Assembly (NCBI RefSeq): GCF_900091435.1
Contig: NZ_FMCS01000003.1
Coordinates: 124,001 to 188,000, forward strand
Source of the DNA: Micromonospora chaiyaphumensis
GTDB lineage: Bacteria; Actinomycetota; Actinomycetes; Mycobacteriales; Micromonosporaceae
Direction: 5' to 3'
DNA: 64,000 bases
Shown here: piece by piece, positions 32,688 through 42,212 of the stretch
Layout of the letters: each line of letters begins with the position of its first letter
Numbering within the stretch: position 1 is the first letter of the stretch
Made by a program: the position numbers and the translations under genes
The notes under the pieces: generated by a model
The model's input: only the letters and a program-made list of their open reading frames with translations
Database searches by the model: none
Told to the model about the DNA's origin: nothing

Positions 32688-34486
32688 GACCTCGGGCCCT
32701 CGTCACCGCGACCATCGCCCTGGCCACGCTCGTGGCCGGGACCGCCATGCCCGCCCAGGCGAAGCCGGCCGGGCCACCGAAGGAGCCGGTGGCCGTCGGC
32801 TACGGGGGAGCGGTGTCCACGGTGGACGCCACGGCCACGGCCGTCGGCCTGGACGTGCTGCGGCGCGGCGGCAACGCGGTCGACGCTGCGGTCGCCGCCG
32901 CGGCGACCCTCGGCGTCACCGAACCCTTCTCGGCCGGCATCGGCGGTGGAGGCTTCTTCGTCTTCTACGACGCGAAGAGCCGGCGGGTGCACACCATCGA
33001 CGGCCGCGAGGCCGGACCGGCCTCGATGCACGAGACCACCTTCATCGACCCGGCCACCGGGAAGCCGTACCAGTTCGACGAGGCCCGGATCAGCGGGCTG
33101 TCGGTCGGCGTCCCGGGCACCCTGCTCACCTGGCAGGACGCGCTGGACCGCTGGGGCACCCGGTCGCTCGCGCAGCTGCTCAGGCCCGCCGCGCGGGTTG
33201 CCGAGGAGGGCTTTCCCGTTGACGAGACCTTCGCCGGTCAGGTCGCCGGGAACCAGGCGGCGTTCGGCCAGTTCAGCTCGACCAGCGCGCTGTACCTGCC
33301 CGGCGGGCAGCCGCCGGCGGTCGGCAGCACCTTCCGCAACCCCGACCTTGCCGACACGTACCGGCTGATCGCCAAGCGGGGCACCGACGCCTTCTACCAC
33401 GGCGAGGTCGGCCGCGATGTGGTCGCGACCGTGCAGCACCCGCCGGTGGCGGCGGAGCCGGTCGGCTCGTGGCTGTACCCGATCCGCCCGGCCCGCATGA
33501 CCGCCGCCGACCTCGCCGCGTACCGCACCCGCTTCCCCGAGCCGACCCGCTCGGACTACCGGGGCCTCGAGGTGTACGGCATGGCCACCCCGTCCAGCGG
33601 CGGCACCGCTGTGGGGGAGGCCCTCAACATCCTGGAGCAGTTCGACCTGCGGTCCATGACCGCGACCCAGGCGATGCACCGCTACCTGGAGGCCAGCGCG
33701 CTGTCGTTCGCCGACCGCAACCGGTACGTCGGCGACCACACCCCGCGGGACGTGCTCCGGGAACTGCTCAGCGACGCGTACGCCAAGGAGCGGGCCTGCC
33801 TGATCGACCCGTCGGCGGCGCTGCCCAAGCCGGTCGCGCCCGGCGTCCCCGACGGCGCCTACGGCGGCTGCTCGGCGGCGGCGGCCGCCGACGTCCGCGA
33901 CGACCGCACCGGCACCACCAACCTGACCGTGGCCGACCGGTGGGGCAACGTCGTCGAATACACGCTGACCATCGAGGCGACCGGCGGCAACGGCATGGTC
34001 GTGCCCGGCCGGGGATTCCTGCTCAACAACGAGCTGACCGACTTCAACTTCGCGCCGACCCAGGGCGCCGCGACCGACCCGAACCTTCCGGGGCCGGGCA
34101 AACGCCCGCGCAGCTCCATGGCACCCACGATCGTGCTGGCCGACGGCCGGCCGTTCCTGGCCGTCGGCTCGCCCGGCGGCGCAACGATCATCACCACCGT
34201 CCTGCAGATGCTGGTCAACCGGATCGACCGGGGCATGCCGCTGTCGGAGGCCCTCGCCGCGCCGCGGGCGTCGCAGCGCAACGGCGCCAGCACCCAGGCG
34301 GAGCCGGCCTTCATCACCGGGTACGCCACCGGCCTCCCGCCGGGCCACGCCTTCTCGCCCACCGCGGAGATCGGCGCGGCGACCGGTATCGAGTTCCTCG
34401 CGGACGGCCGGCTGGTCGCCGCTGCCGAGCCCGTTCGCCGGGGTGGCGGCGCGGCGGCGGTCGTCGGCCGCTGGGCGCGCGACTGA
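32684..34486 (+). CDS. Gamma-glutamyltransferase (exported)
   Basis: 600 residues. Signal peptide (MRPRALVTATIALATLVAGT, cleavage near AQAK), then the Ntn-hydrolase proenzyme: VLRRGGNAVDAAVAAAATLGV, GIGGGGFFVFY, and an autoprocessing site at Thr411 in GTTNLTVADRWGN. In well-studied enzymes the processing motif is TTH; here Asn413 replaces the His. The substrate glycine-rich loop is present (SPGGATI), as is the preceding RPRSSMAPTIV. Function: extracellular hydrolysis or transpeptidation of gamma-glutamyl compounds; an ABC- or toxin-related role is not excluded. A GGGAGG at 32674-32679 serves the ATG 32684. Confidence 0.93.
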   Translation: MRPRALVTATIALATLVAGTAMPAQAKPAGPPKEPVAVGYGGAVSTVDATATAVGLDVLRRGGNAVDAAVAAAATLGVTEPFSAGIGGGGFFVFYDAKSRRVHTIDGREAGPASMHETTFIDPATGKPYQFDEARISGLSVGVPGTLLTWQDALDRWGTRSLAQLLRPAARVAEEGFPVDETFAGQVAGNQAAFGQFSSTSALYLPGGQPPAVGSTFRNPDLADTYRLIAKRGTDAFYHGEVGRDVVATVQHPPVAAEPVGSWLYPIRPARMTAADLAAYRTRFPEPTRSDYRGLEVYGMATPSSGGTAVGEALNILEQFDLRSMTATQAMHRYLEASALSFADRNRYVGDHTPRDVLRELLSDAYAKERACLIDPSAALPKPVAPGVPDGAYGGCSAAAAADVRDDRTGTTNLTVADRWGNVVEYTLTIEATGGNGMVVPGRGFLLNNELTDFNFAPTQGAATDPNLPGPGKRPRSSMAPTIVLADGRPFLAVGSPGGATIITTVLQMLVNRIDRGMPLSEALAAPRASQRNGASTQAEPAFITGYATGLPPGHAFSPTAEIGAATGIEFLADGRLVAAAEPVRRGGGAAAVVGRWARD

Positions 34487-34644
34487 CGGGGGAGCGCGGC
34501 GACGGCCCAGCCTGAGCCGTCGCCGTGCCCCTCGCCGCATGAGAAACCCTCATTTCGAGAGCCCATGTCGGGACCGCCGGGTCGGCTCCGACTACCTCCT
34601 GACGGCGCCGGACGGCGGTGCTGCGAGTGTGGCGGAGGTCAGCG

Positions 34645-35232
34645 ATGGGCAAGGTCGTGCTGGACGTGTCGATGTCCCTGGACGGGTTCACGGCCGGGCC
34701 GAACGTCCGCGAGGCGGAGCCGATGGGCGACGGCGGCGAACGCCTGCACGCATGGATGGCCGAGCAGGGGCCCGGGGGCGAGGTCGACGCCGCGGTGCGC
34801 CGAGAAGTGGACGCGGCCGTCGGAGCAACGGTCATCGGGCGACGCACCTTCGATCTCGGCCTCGGCCCGTGGGGCGGTACCCCGTGGCCCGGTGTCCCCA
34901 GCTTCGTGGTGACCCACCGGGCGAGGCAGGACCTGGCCGGTGACAACGGCGGAACGTTCGCCTTCGACGGGATGCAGGCTGCGGTGCGCCGCGCCAAGCA
35001 GGCCGCCGGACACAAGGACGTCCTGGTGCTCGGGGCCGATGTCGCCCGCCAGGTGCTCCGGGCGAACCTGCTCGACGAGGTACGCATCCACCTGGTTCCA
35101 CTCCTGCTGGGCGCGGGAACACCCATGTTCGCCGGTGAGCGTGCCGAGCTGATCGCGGAAGGAAAGCCGGTCACCGGAACCGTGACCCACCTGCGCTTCC
35201 GGGTCGCGCGAGGCCCCGGCCGCCTGTCCTAG
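34645..35232 (+). CDS. RibD-C/dihydrofolate-reductase-fold protein 1
   Basis: 195 residues of the bacterial bifunctional deaminase-reductase C-terminal (DHFR-like) family. VVLDVSMSLDGFTAGPN is the family N-terminus, with GATVIGRRTFDLG and HLVPLLLGAGTPMF. These NADPH-binding proteins are abundant in actinomycetes and mostly of unknown substrate. ATG 34645 follows GGAGG at 34633-34637 with seven-base spacing. It is one of three homologues in the window (also 43,267 and 45,148), each near different regulators. Confidence 0.9.
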   Translation: MGKVVLDVSMSLDGFTAGPNVREAEPMGDGGERLHAWMAEQGPGGEVDAAVRREVDAAVGATVIGRRTFDLGLGPWGGTPWPGVPSFVVTHRARQDLAGDNGGTFAFDGMQAAVRRAKQAAGHKDVLVLGADVARQVLRANLLDEVRIHLVPLLLGAGTPMFAGERAELIAEGKPVTGTVTHLRFRVARGPGRLS

Positions 35233-35261
35233 GGTTCACCGGCGGCCGAGCCGGTAGTGGA

Positions 35262-36134
35262 TCAGGCGAGTTCGGCGAGTCGCGCCGCGACCCGCTGCTC
35301 GGCCAGTTCCTGCGCGAACTCCACCGGGTGGCGGTCGGGCATTGTCTGCACCTCGGTGACGCCGAGCGCCGCGTACTCGGCCACCTCGGCCACGAACCCG
35401 TCGACGTCGGCCAGGGGCGGTCGCGTGACCAGCACCGTCTTGTCGATGCTGCGGTAGTCCCGGCCCTCGGCGGCGCAGTGTTCCCGCAGCACGTCGAGCT
35501 TGCGCGCGACCTCCGCCGGGCTGTTGCCGAACACGTTGCAGGCGTCGGCGTAGCGGGCCACGAGCCGGAGCGTCTTCTTCTCGCCGCCGCCACCGATCAT
35601 GATCGGGGGGTGCGGCCGGCTGATGGGCGCCGGCACATTCAGCGTCTCGGCCAACTGGTAGTGCCTGCCGTCGAACCGGCCGTTGTTGTCGCTCCACATC
35701 TGCAGGCAGATCTGCAACGTCTCCTCGAGCCGCTCGAAGCGCTCGCCGACCGGGACGACCGGCACGCCGAGGCCGCGCTGCTCACGGTCGTACCAGGAGG
35801 CGCCGATGCCGAGCCGGGCCCGCCCACCGGAGAGCACGTCGAGCGTGGTGACGATCTTGGCGAGCAGGCCCGGATAGCGGTACATCACCCCGGTGACGAG
35901 GACGCCGAGTGACATCCGCTCGGTCTTCGCCGCCAGGTAGCCCAGGGTGGTGTAGGCCTCGAGCATCGGCTCCTCGGCCGACGTCGTGAACTCCATCTGG
36001 AAGTAGTGGTCCATGACCGTGAAAGCGGCGATCCCGGCCTGCTCCGCGATCCGGGCGGTCTCCGCCAGCGCCCCGGCCGTCTCGGACGGGTCGGCGGGCG
36101 TGGAGAAATTCCAGTAGTGCAGCCCGAGCTTCAT
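35262..36134 (-). CDS. LLM-class F420-dependent oxidoreductase
   Basis: 290-residue luciferase-like TIM barrel of the actinobacterial F420 family. MKLGLHYWNFSTPAD start, then LGIGASWYDREQRGLGVPV with the conserved Trp-Tyr, and PHPPIMIGGGGEKKTLRLVARYADACN. The ATG at 36134 is chosen for the AAAGGA before it; the longer frame to 36170 lacks a site. Catalyses hydride transfer with deazaflavin; the substrate is unknown. Stands alone between two convergent or unrelated genes. Confidence 0.92.
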   Translation of the reverse strand: MKLGLHYWNFSTPADPSETAGALAETARIAEQAGIAAFTVMDHYFQMEFTTSAEEPMLEAYTTLGYLAAKTERMSLGVLVTGVMYRYPGLLAKIVTTLDVLSGGRARLGIGASWYDREQRGLGVPVVPVGERFERLEETLQICLQMWSDNNGRFDGRHYQLAETLNVPAPISRPHPPIMIGGGGEKKTLRLVARYADACNVFGNSPAEVARKLDVLREHCAAEGRDYRSIDKTVLVTRPPLADVDGFVAEVAEYAALGVTEVQTMPDRHPVEFAQELAEQRVAARLAELA

Positions 36135-36189
36135 CGCCCATCCTTTCAGGGTTCCTGGGACAGCTGGCATTATGCCGGGACTGCCCGGA

Positions 36190-37677
36190 TCAGTCGGTGC
36201 GTTCCTGGTCGCGGACGCGACGCCGACCGAGCAGCAGGTAGCCGAGGAAGCCGATGGCGAAGGACGCCGCCACCCCGAGGTTCGCGAATGCCCAGTCCCC
36301 GGTCCTGCCGCCGAGGCCCGCTGCCGACAGCAGGTAGCCCTGCCAGGACAACCACGACGCCAAGCTGTTGGTCACCAGGCCCCAACCGACGGCGGTACCG
36401 GCGACGACGAGTCCGACCGCCGCCGCGCCGATCGAGCCGTATCGGCCTTCGGGCCGGTAGAGGTCCGCCTCCGTGTACGCCTGCCGGCGCAGCGCGAGGT
36501 CCGCGAGGAACACGCCGCACCAGCCGGCGATCGGCACGCCGAGGGTGATGAGGAAGCCCTGGAAGGGACCGATGAAGCTGTTGGCGATCCAGACGACGTA
36601 GATGGTGCCGAGGATCATCAGGACACCGTCGATGCTCGCCGCCACCCACCTCGGCACCCGCAGTCCGAGGGTGAGCAGCGCCAGGCCCGACGAGTAGATG
36701 TCCAGGACCGCGCCGCCGATGAGGCCGAGGATGGCGACGATCGCGAACGGTACGAGATACCAGGTAGGGACGAGCGCCGTCAGGGCACCGATGGGGTCGG
36801 CGGCGATCGCGCTGCTGAGCTGCTCGTCGGAGGCGGCGAGCAGCAGGCCGTAGACCACCAGGACCACGGGCGCCACGCTCGCCCCGAACGTGGTCCAGCC
36901 GACGACACCTCGGCTCGACGCGCCGCGCGGCAGGTAGCGGGCATAGTCGGCGCCGGAGTTGACCCAGCCGAGGCCGAAGCCGGTCATCGCGAAGATGAGA
37001 GTGCCGACGAACGCCTCGACGGACCCGCTCGGCACCGACGACACCGCGGCCCAGGAGATGTGGTCGGCGGTCAGTGCGAGGTAGCCGACGGTCAGGACGG
37101 CGGTGGCGACGGTGATGATGCCCTGCAGGCGCATGATCGCGTCGAAGCCGAGGACCCCGGCGAGCACGACGATCATGGCCACGACGAGGAACGCGACAAC
37201 CTTGGTGAGGTTGCCGCTGCCCCAGCCCAGTCGGTCGAAGACGGTCGCCGTGGCGAGCGTGGCCAGGGCGCAGAGCACGGTCTCCCAGCCCACGAGCAGG
37301 ACGTAGCTGATGGCCGCCGGCAACGCGTTGCCGCGTACGCCGAACGGGGCCCGGCTGAGGATCATCGTGGGCGCCGAGCCGCGCTTGCCGGCCAGCGACA
37401 CGAAGCCGACGAGCAGGAACGACACGACGGTCCCGAGCACCCCGGCGAACGTCGCCTGCCAGAAGGAGACGCCGAAGCCGAGGAAGAAGGAGCCGTAGCT
37501 GATACCCAGGACGGCGATGTTGGCGGCGCACCATGGCCAGAACAGATCGCGGGGTCGGCCTTTGCGTTCCTCCTCCGCGATCACGTTGATGCCGTTGAGC
37601 TCGACGGGCAGGCCGGCCGGCCCGCCGGCGGCGGGCTTCGGGCCTTGACTCTCGCTGGGGCGGACCTCTGCGGTCAT
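36190..37677 (-). CDS. Purine-cytosine permease-like transporter (NCS1)
   Basis: 495 residues, about 12 hydrophobic segments. Typical NCS1 stretches: DLFWPWCAANIAVLGISYGSF in helix 1 and GFGLGWVNSGADYARYLPR, which carry the substrate- and sodium-contacting positions. The ATG at 37677 fits the family's short hydrophilic N-terminus (about 45 residues). Imports nucleobases, hydantoin or related ligands by cation symport. The nearest downstream gene is the F420 oxidoreductase, about 55 bases away, with no clear functional link. Confidence 0.93.
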   Translation of the reverse strand: MTAEVRPSESQGPKPAAGGPAGLPVELNGINVIAEEERKGRPRDLFWPWCAANIAVLGISYGSFFLGFGVSFWQATFAGVLGTVVSFLLVGFVSLAGKRGSAPTMILSRAPFGVRGNALPAAISYVLLVGWETVLCALATLATATVFDRLGWGSGNLTKVVAFLVVAMIVVLAGVLGFDAIMRLQGIITVATAVLTVGYLALTADHISWAAVSSVPSGSVEAFVGTLIFAMTGFGLGWVNSGADYARYLPRGASSRGVVGWTTFGASVAPVVLVVYGLLLAASDEQLSSAIAADPIGALTALVPTWYLVPFAIVAILGLIGGAVLDIYSSGLALLTLGLRVPRWVAASIDGVLMILGTIYVVWIANSFIGPFQGFLITLGVPIAGWCGVFLADLALRRQAYTEADLYRPEGRYGSIGAAAVGLVVAGTAVGWGLVTNSLASWLSWQGYLLSAAGLGGRTGDWAFANLGVAASFAIGFLGYLLLGRRRVRDQERTD

Positions 37678-37903
37678 GGCTTCCTCGCGCAGTGGGCGGG
37701 TGCGACCCGGACGGGTCGATGACTGTGGACGGTACGGGCGATGACCAGTGTCCGGCCGGCGGGCGTGGATGAACAAGGGCCAGGGCGAGCACCATCCAGG
37801 CGGAGCCGGCTGATGCAGGCCAGTAAATCGACGGACATGTAGATCTTCAGTCGCTAGAGTGTGAGCTGTTGCGGATCGTCCGCCTGGGAGTTGAGGAGCA
37901 CTG

Positions 37904-37966
37904 ATGTCCACGTCATCGGCTGGAGCTTCCATTCGCCCCTTGGCGACCGCAGTCGCAGGCTTGTAG
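37904..37966 (+). CDS. Candidate leader peptide upstream of the MFS gene
   Basis: ATG 37904 is preceded by GAGGAG at optimal spacing and encodes MSTSSAGASIRPLATAVAGL before a TAG. It ends 113 bases before the MFS start. Short translated leaders with stalling control several drug exporters and methylases; here that role is speculative. Confidence 0.4.
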   Translation: MSTSSAGASIRPLATAVAGL

Positions 37967-38013
37967 CGCCGCTCGTGTAGCGAACCCAGCCCACATCCCG
38001 GTCGCCGGGGCGA

Positions 38014-38029
38014 GGTGACACCTGTCACC
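38014..38029. promoter_or_regulatory. Perfect palindrome before the MFS gene
   Basis: GGTGACA-CC-TGTCACC is a perfect 7-bp inverted repeat 50 bases before the MFS GTG. It could be a repressor operator or an RNA hairpin in the leader transcript. Confidence 0.55.
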
Positions 38030-38079
38030 GGCCCTTGGCGCTCTTCGGCGCATCCGTCCGCCTTTCCGGGAGCTCTGCT

Positions 38080-39411
38080 GTGTCCGCTCGTCGTTCCTCG
38101 ATCCACCGGATCCTTCTCTTACTCCAGCGACTGACCGCTTTCCCGTTCGGCAGGACAGCTCGACGGCTCAGGTCAGCTCCGGCTGCTCCAGACCTTGCTG
38201 ACGAGACCGTCAGCCACAACGTCCGCCTGCTGGGCTGGTTCAACTTCCTCGGCGACTTCCGCATGTACGGGCCAATCATGGTCATCTACTTTGCGCAGGT
38301 CACCGGCTCGTACTCGGCCGCCGCAAGCCTGCTGGCGCTGAAAAAGCTGTCCTCCGCGGCGTTCGAAGTCCCCACCGGCGTGCTGTCCGACCGGCTCGGG
38401 CGTCGCGGCACGATGATCGCCGGTGCCGTCGTCATGGTGGCCGCCCACCTCGGGTACGCCGGAGCTTCCGGCTATGGCCTCCTCCTCGCAGCTGTTGTGC
38501 TGGAGGGATTGGCGGCCGCACTGTGGAGCGGCAACAACGACGCGCTTCTGTACGACACTCTGCTGGGAGCCGACCGCGAGGCGGAGTTTCCCCGGCACTC
38601 GGGCCGGGTGAACTCGATGTTCCAGCTCGCGCTCGCGCTGGCGGCAGCCCTGGGTGGCGTGGTCGCCGGCGCGTGGTCGCTGCGTGCGGTGGTTGTGCTG
38701 TCGGTCGTACCGCAGGTGCTGTGCGTGCTCGTCGCCTTGCGGGTCCGGGAACCGCGGGTGCACGGCCCGCTGGAATCGAACGTGCTGGTGCATCTCGGAT
38801 CGGCCCTGCGCGGCATCCGCCGTCATCCGGTGCTCCGCCGGATGACTCTGGTGTCGGCGCTTCGTTACAGCAGCGAAAGCGCGGCTCAGTTGTCGCCTGT
38901 CTTCGTGGCAGGGCTGTGGCCGCTCTGGGCGCTGGGCGTGTGGCGCACTGTCGGCCATGGCGTGGCCTTCGTCGGTTTCCGCGTCAGTGGCTGGGTGATC
39001 GGCCGAGTGGGTGCGGCCCGCACTCTGCTGTTCGGTGAGTTGTTCGACAACCTGGCGAACTTCGTGGCGCTGGTCAAGCCGACGGTACTTTCGCCCGTGC
39101 TGCTCGGGTCACCGGCCTACGGCATGTCGACAATCGCCCAGCAGACGTTGCTGCAGCGCGAGTTCACCGATCGGGAACGCGCGACGATGGGGTCGCTCGG
39201 GTCGCTGCTCGGCAGCGTGCTGTACGGGCTCGTCGCTGTGGGAGCCGGCCTGGTGGCAGACCGCTGGGGCATCACAGCGGCGTTGCTCGCGATCCAGGCA
39301 GTGGTCCTGGCCGCACTTCCGCTCGCCTGGTCGGTGCACGTACACGCTCTCCGACCGCCCGCTTGCCCCGACGCCCCATTGGCCGGAACGACGCGAGGAG
39401 AGACGGCATGA
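38080..39411 (+). CDS. MFS transporter
   Basis: 443 residues with about 12 membrane helices. The loop between helices 2 and 3 carries the MFS signature GVLSDRLGRRGTM; the second half repeats a weaker version, GLVADRWG. The GTG at 38080 is preferred for its GGGAG spacing; frames opening at 38035 (TTG) have none. Codon usage is less G/C-biased (more T/A at third positions) than that of its neighbours, hinting at acquisition. The family fits drug or metabolite export. It follows a possible leader peptide and operator. Confidence 0.85.
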   Translation: MSARRSSIHRILLLLQRLTAFPFGRTARRLRSAPAAPDLADETVSHNVRLLGWFNFLGDFRMYGPIMVIYFAQVTGSYSAAASLLALKKLSSAAFEVPTGVLSDRLGRRGTMIAGAVVMVAAHLGYAGASGYGLLLAAVVLEGLAAALWSGNNDALLYDTLLGADREAEFPRHSGRVNSMFQLALALAAALGGVVAGAWSLRAVVVLSVVPQVLCVLVALRVREPRVHGPLESNVLVHLGSALRGIRRHPVLRRMTLVSALRYSSESAAQLSPVFVAGLWPLWALGVWRTVGHGVAFVGFRVSGWVIGRVGAARTLLFGELFDNLANFVALVKPTVLSPVLLGSPAYGMSTIAQQTLLQREFTDRERATMGSLGSLLGSVLYGLVAVGAGLVADRWGITAALLAIQAVVLAALPLAWSVHVHALRPPACPDAPLAGTTRGETA

Positions 39412-39460
39412 GCGCCTTCTCAGCCGCCTGACCGGCTCGGTGAACGTACGCGGCAGCGCA

Positions 39461-41296
39461 CTAGTGACCCGCGTAGAGGGCGTCGATGTCGGCGGCGCGC
39501 TGCCGCTGCACGGCCTCCCGCCTGATCTTCAGGGTGGGGGTGAGCTCACCGTTGGCCTCGGTGAAGTCGTCGGGCAGGATGCGGAAGGTCTTGATCGCCT
39601 CGGCCTTGGAGACCGAGCGGTTCACCCGGTCGACCGCGGCCTGGATGTCGCCGCGCAGGGCGGGGTCGTCGCGCAGTTCCGCCACCGACGCGCGCGGGTG
39701 ACCGTGAGCGGTTCGCCACCGCGACCAGGCCTGCGGGTCGATGGTGATCAGAGCGGCGGCGTACGGCTTGGCGTCGCCGACGAGCATGCAGTGGCTGACC
39801 AGCGGGTCCGCGCGTACCTGATCCTCCATCGGCGCGGGCACGATGTGCTTGCCGGCGGCGGTCACGAGGATCTCCTTGGTGCGTCCCGTGATACGCAGGT
39901 AGCCGTCCTCGTCGAGGCTGCCGAGGTCGCCGGTGCGGAACCAGCCGTCGGCGGTGAACGCCGCGCGGGTGGCGGACGGGTTGTTCCAGTAGCCCTGGAA
40001 GACGATCTCGCCGCGCGCGAGGATCTCCCCGTCGTCGGCGATCGCCAGCTCCACGCCCGGTAACGGCCGGCCGACCGTGCCGATCCGCATCGCCGAGGGC
40101 CGGTTGGCCGCCAACGCCGGGGAGGTCTCGGTCAGCCCGTATCCCTCCAGCGCCGTCAGGCCGGCCCCGCGGAAGAAATGTCCGAGCCGTTCACCGAGGG
40201 GGGCGCCCCCGACGATCGCGACGCGGCACCGTCCGCCGAGCGCCGCCCGCAACTTCCGGTACACGAGCAGGTCGAAGACCTGCCGTGCCAGCCGGAGCAG
40301 CGGGCCGGGTCCGGACGGGCGGTCGAGTGCCCGGCTGTACCGCACCCCGACGCGGTCCGCGAGGGCGAAGAGCCGACCCTGGTGGTTGCTGATGGCCTTC
40401 TGCTGCGCCCGGTTGTACATCCTCTCGAACACTCGCGGCACCGCGAGGACGAACGTGGGCCGGTATCGACGGAGCTGGTCCATCACGCCGCTCATGCTGG
40501 CGCTGTGCACCATCGTCGCCCGGGTGTGCACCATCCCCACCTGGATCATCCGGGCGAAGGCGTGCGCCAACGGCAGGAAGAGCACGGTCGACGCCCGCTC
40601 GTGGAACAACTCCGGCAGGGCCGCGACCGCGTTGCCGACGTCGAGGCCGATGTTGCGGTGCGTCAGCACGCAACCCTTCGGCCGGCCGGTCGTTCCGCTG
40701 GTGTAGACGATCGTCGCCACGTCCCCGCCCGACACCGCGCCACGCCGGGCTTCCACCTGCTCGTCGTCGACGGCCCGGCCCCGGCCCGCCACCTGTATGA
40801 GGTCGCCGGCGTCGATCTGCCACGCCTGCCGCAGCCCGGGCAGCCTGTCCCGCACGCCGGACAGCATCGCGGCGTGATCGGGTGTCTCCACCACGCATGC
40901 CACCGCGCCGGAGTCGGCCAGGATCCAGGCCAGCTGGTCGGCACTCGAGGTGTCGTACACCGGAACGGTCACCGCGCCGATCGTCCACACCGCATAGTCG
41001 ACAAGGGTCCACTCGTAGCGGGTACGGCTCATCAACGCCACCCGGTCCCCTGGCGCGACCCCTGCCGCGATGAGCCCGCGCGCCAGCGCCAGGACGTCGT
41101 CGCGGAACTGGCGGCAGGTCACCGCCTCCGGGCCGTGTGCGCCGGACTGCTGGGCGGGCCACGACCGGATGTCCGGGTCCGGGCGCAGAAACTGCACGGT
41201 GTCCGGTTTCCGTCGCGCGTTGTCCCAGACCACGTCGGCCAGCCCCGCTGACTCGCCGCCGGTCACCTTCGGCTCCGCCGCGATGCTGCCCCGCAT
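39461..41296 (-). CDS. Long-chain acyl-CoA ligase (FadD15-like AMP-binding)
   Basis: 611-residue ANL-superfamily adenylating enzyme. P-loop TIVYTSGTTGRPKG, LEGYGLTETSP core, FRTGDLGSLDEDGYL, and the C-terminal ITGRTKEILVTAAGKHI hinge with the catalytic Lys region. The overall sequence type is that of mycobacterial FadD15-like long-chain synthetases. ATG at 41296; an upstream extension to 41725 is open but looks non-coding. It activates fatty acids as CoA esters through acyl-AMP. Monocistronic. Confidence 0.94.
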   Translation of the reverse strand: MRGSIAAEPKVTGGESAGLADVVWDNARRKPDTVQFLRPDPDIRSWPAQQSGAHGPEAVTCRQFRDDVLALARGLIAAGVAPGDRVALMSRTRYEWTLVDYAVWTIGAVTVPVYDTSSADQLAWILADSGAVACVVETPDHAAMLSGVRDRLPGLRQAWQIDAGDLIQVAGRGRAVDDEQVEARRGAVSGGDVATIVYTSGTTGRPKGCVLTHRNIGLDVGNAVAALPELFHERASTVLFLPLAHAFARMIQVGMVHTRATMVHSASMSGVMDQLRRYRPTFVLAVPRVFERMYNRAQQKAISNHQGRLFALADRVGVRYSRALDRPSGPGPLLRLARQVFDLLVYRKLRAALGGRCRVAIVGGAPLGERLGHFFRGAGLTALEGYGLTETSPALAANRPSAMRIGTVGRPLPGVELAIADDGEILARGEIVFQGYWNNPSATRAAFTADGWFRTGDLGSLDEDGYLRITGRTKEILVTAAGKHIVPAPMEDQVRADPLVSHCMLVGDAKPYAAALITIDPQAWSRWRTAHGHPRASVAELRDDPALRGDIQAAVDRVNRSVSKAEAIKTFRILPDDFTEANGELTPTLKIRREAVQRQRAADIDALYAGH

Positions 41297-41421
41297 GCCC
41301 CGTACGCCCCCTGGCTCTAGATCGACGCTTCCCGGCGCGTCGTGACGCGCGATTGCCCGAGGCGTAGCGGGGCAAACTCCGATCCGGCATGGGGCTCTGG
41401 TTCGTGGCGCGAAGGATACGT

Positions 41422-42153
41422 CTAGGGCGTGTCCTCGCGCGGGGCCTGCCGGCACGTGAGGTAGGCGTCGAGCGCGGCGGCGCCGGTGAGCATGGCGCGG
41501 CTGCGGGCCGAGAGGCGGGCTCGCCAGTCGCCGAGCATCGATTCGAGGGGTGCGACGCCTCCGGCGGCGCGGACCTGGGCGATCAGCGGGGCGATCTGCT
41601 CCAGCAGGTAGCCGCCCCGTCTGAGCTGGTGGGCCAGCCGGGCGTCGCGAACGTCGGCCGCGCTGTAGACCCGGTAGCCCGTGTGCGGGTCGCGGCGCGG
41701 CTGGACCACGCCGGCGCGTTCCCACTTGCGGAGGGTGGCCGGGCGGAGCCCGAGCCGTCGCGCGAGGGGCCCGACGAACGTGTCGCCGCGTTCCTGGGGC
41801 ACGGGACCGAGGTCGCGGGGTGCGGCCTCGACGGCTTGGAGGGTGCGGCGGTCGTCGAGAAGCTGGGCGTGGCTCTCGTCGATGAGCCGGAGCGCGTCCT
41901 CGGTGGCGTCCCGGTTGACCGCCCGCATGATCGCCGTGGCCGTCTGGTGGCCGTGCCCGGGGACAAGAGCGAGGAACGCGTCGAGGGCCCGCGCGTGCAG
42001 CGGGGTGTAGGTGCGGTAGCCGCTCTCGGTGCGGGCGGCGTCGGGAAGGATGCCGGCCGCCTCGTAGTTCCGGACCGCCTGCGTGGACAGGCCGTGCCCG
42101 CGCGCCAGGTCGACCGGCCTCAGCCGTACCCCGTGTTGAAGGTTCCGTGCCAC
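41422..42153 (-). CDS. MerR-family regulator with two HTH domains (TioE-like)
   Basis: 243 residues containing two MerR-type winged HTHs: residues about 10-75 (LRPVDLARGHGLSTQAVRNY, then SGYRTY) and about 125-190 (FVGPLARRLGLRPATLRKWE, then TGYRVYSAADVRDARL). Twin-HTH proteins of this type are known in actinomycete drug-resistance loci. The GTG start at 42153 overlaps, on the opposite strand, the open frame of the decayed esterase gene, so the two shared a divergent promoter. Probably once controlled that resistance gene. Confidence 0.87.
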   Translation of the reverse strand: MARNLQHGVRLRPVDLARGHGLSTQAVRNYEAAGILPDAARTESGYRTYTPLHARALDAFLALVPGHGHQTATAIMRAVNRDATEDALRLIDESHAQLLDDRRTLQAVEAAPRDLGPVPQERGDTFVGPLARRLGLRPATLRKWERAGVVQPRRDPHTGYRVYSAADVRDARLAHQLRRGGYLLEQIAPLIAQVRAAGGVAPLESMLGDWRARLSARSRAMLTGAAALDAYLTCRQAPREDTP

Positions 42154-42212
42154 CGCTCTGCCCGAGTTCGCGGAAAAGTCTGCACCGACGGTTCGACGAT
42201 ACCGTTCAAGGA

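Larger units (their letters stand above)
37678..38079. promoter_or_regulatory. Divergent region between permease and MFS genes
   Basis: 402 bases. It contains a possible 20-residue leader peptide (37904-37966) with a good ribosome-binding site, and a perfect 16-bp palindrome at 38014-38029, each listed separately. The left part (37678-37850) shows no gene. Confidence 0.6.
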
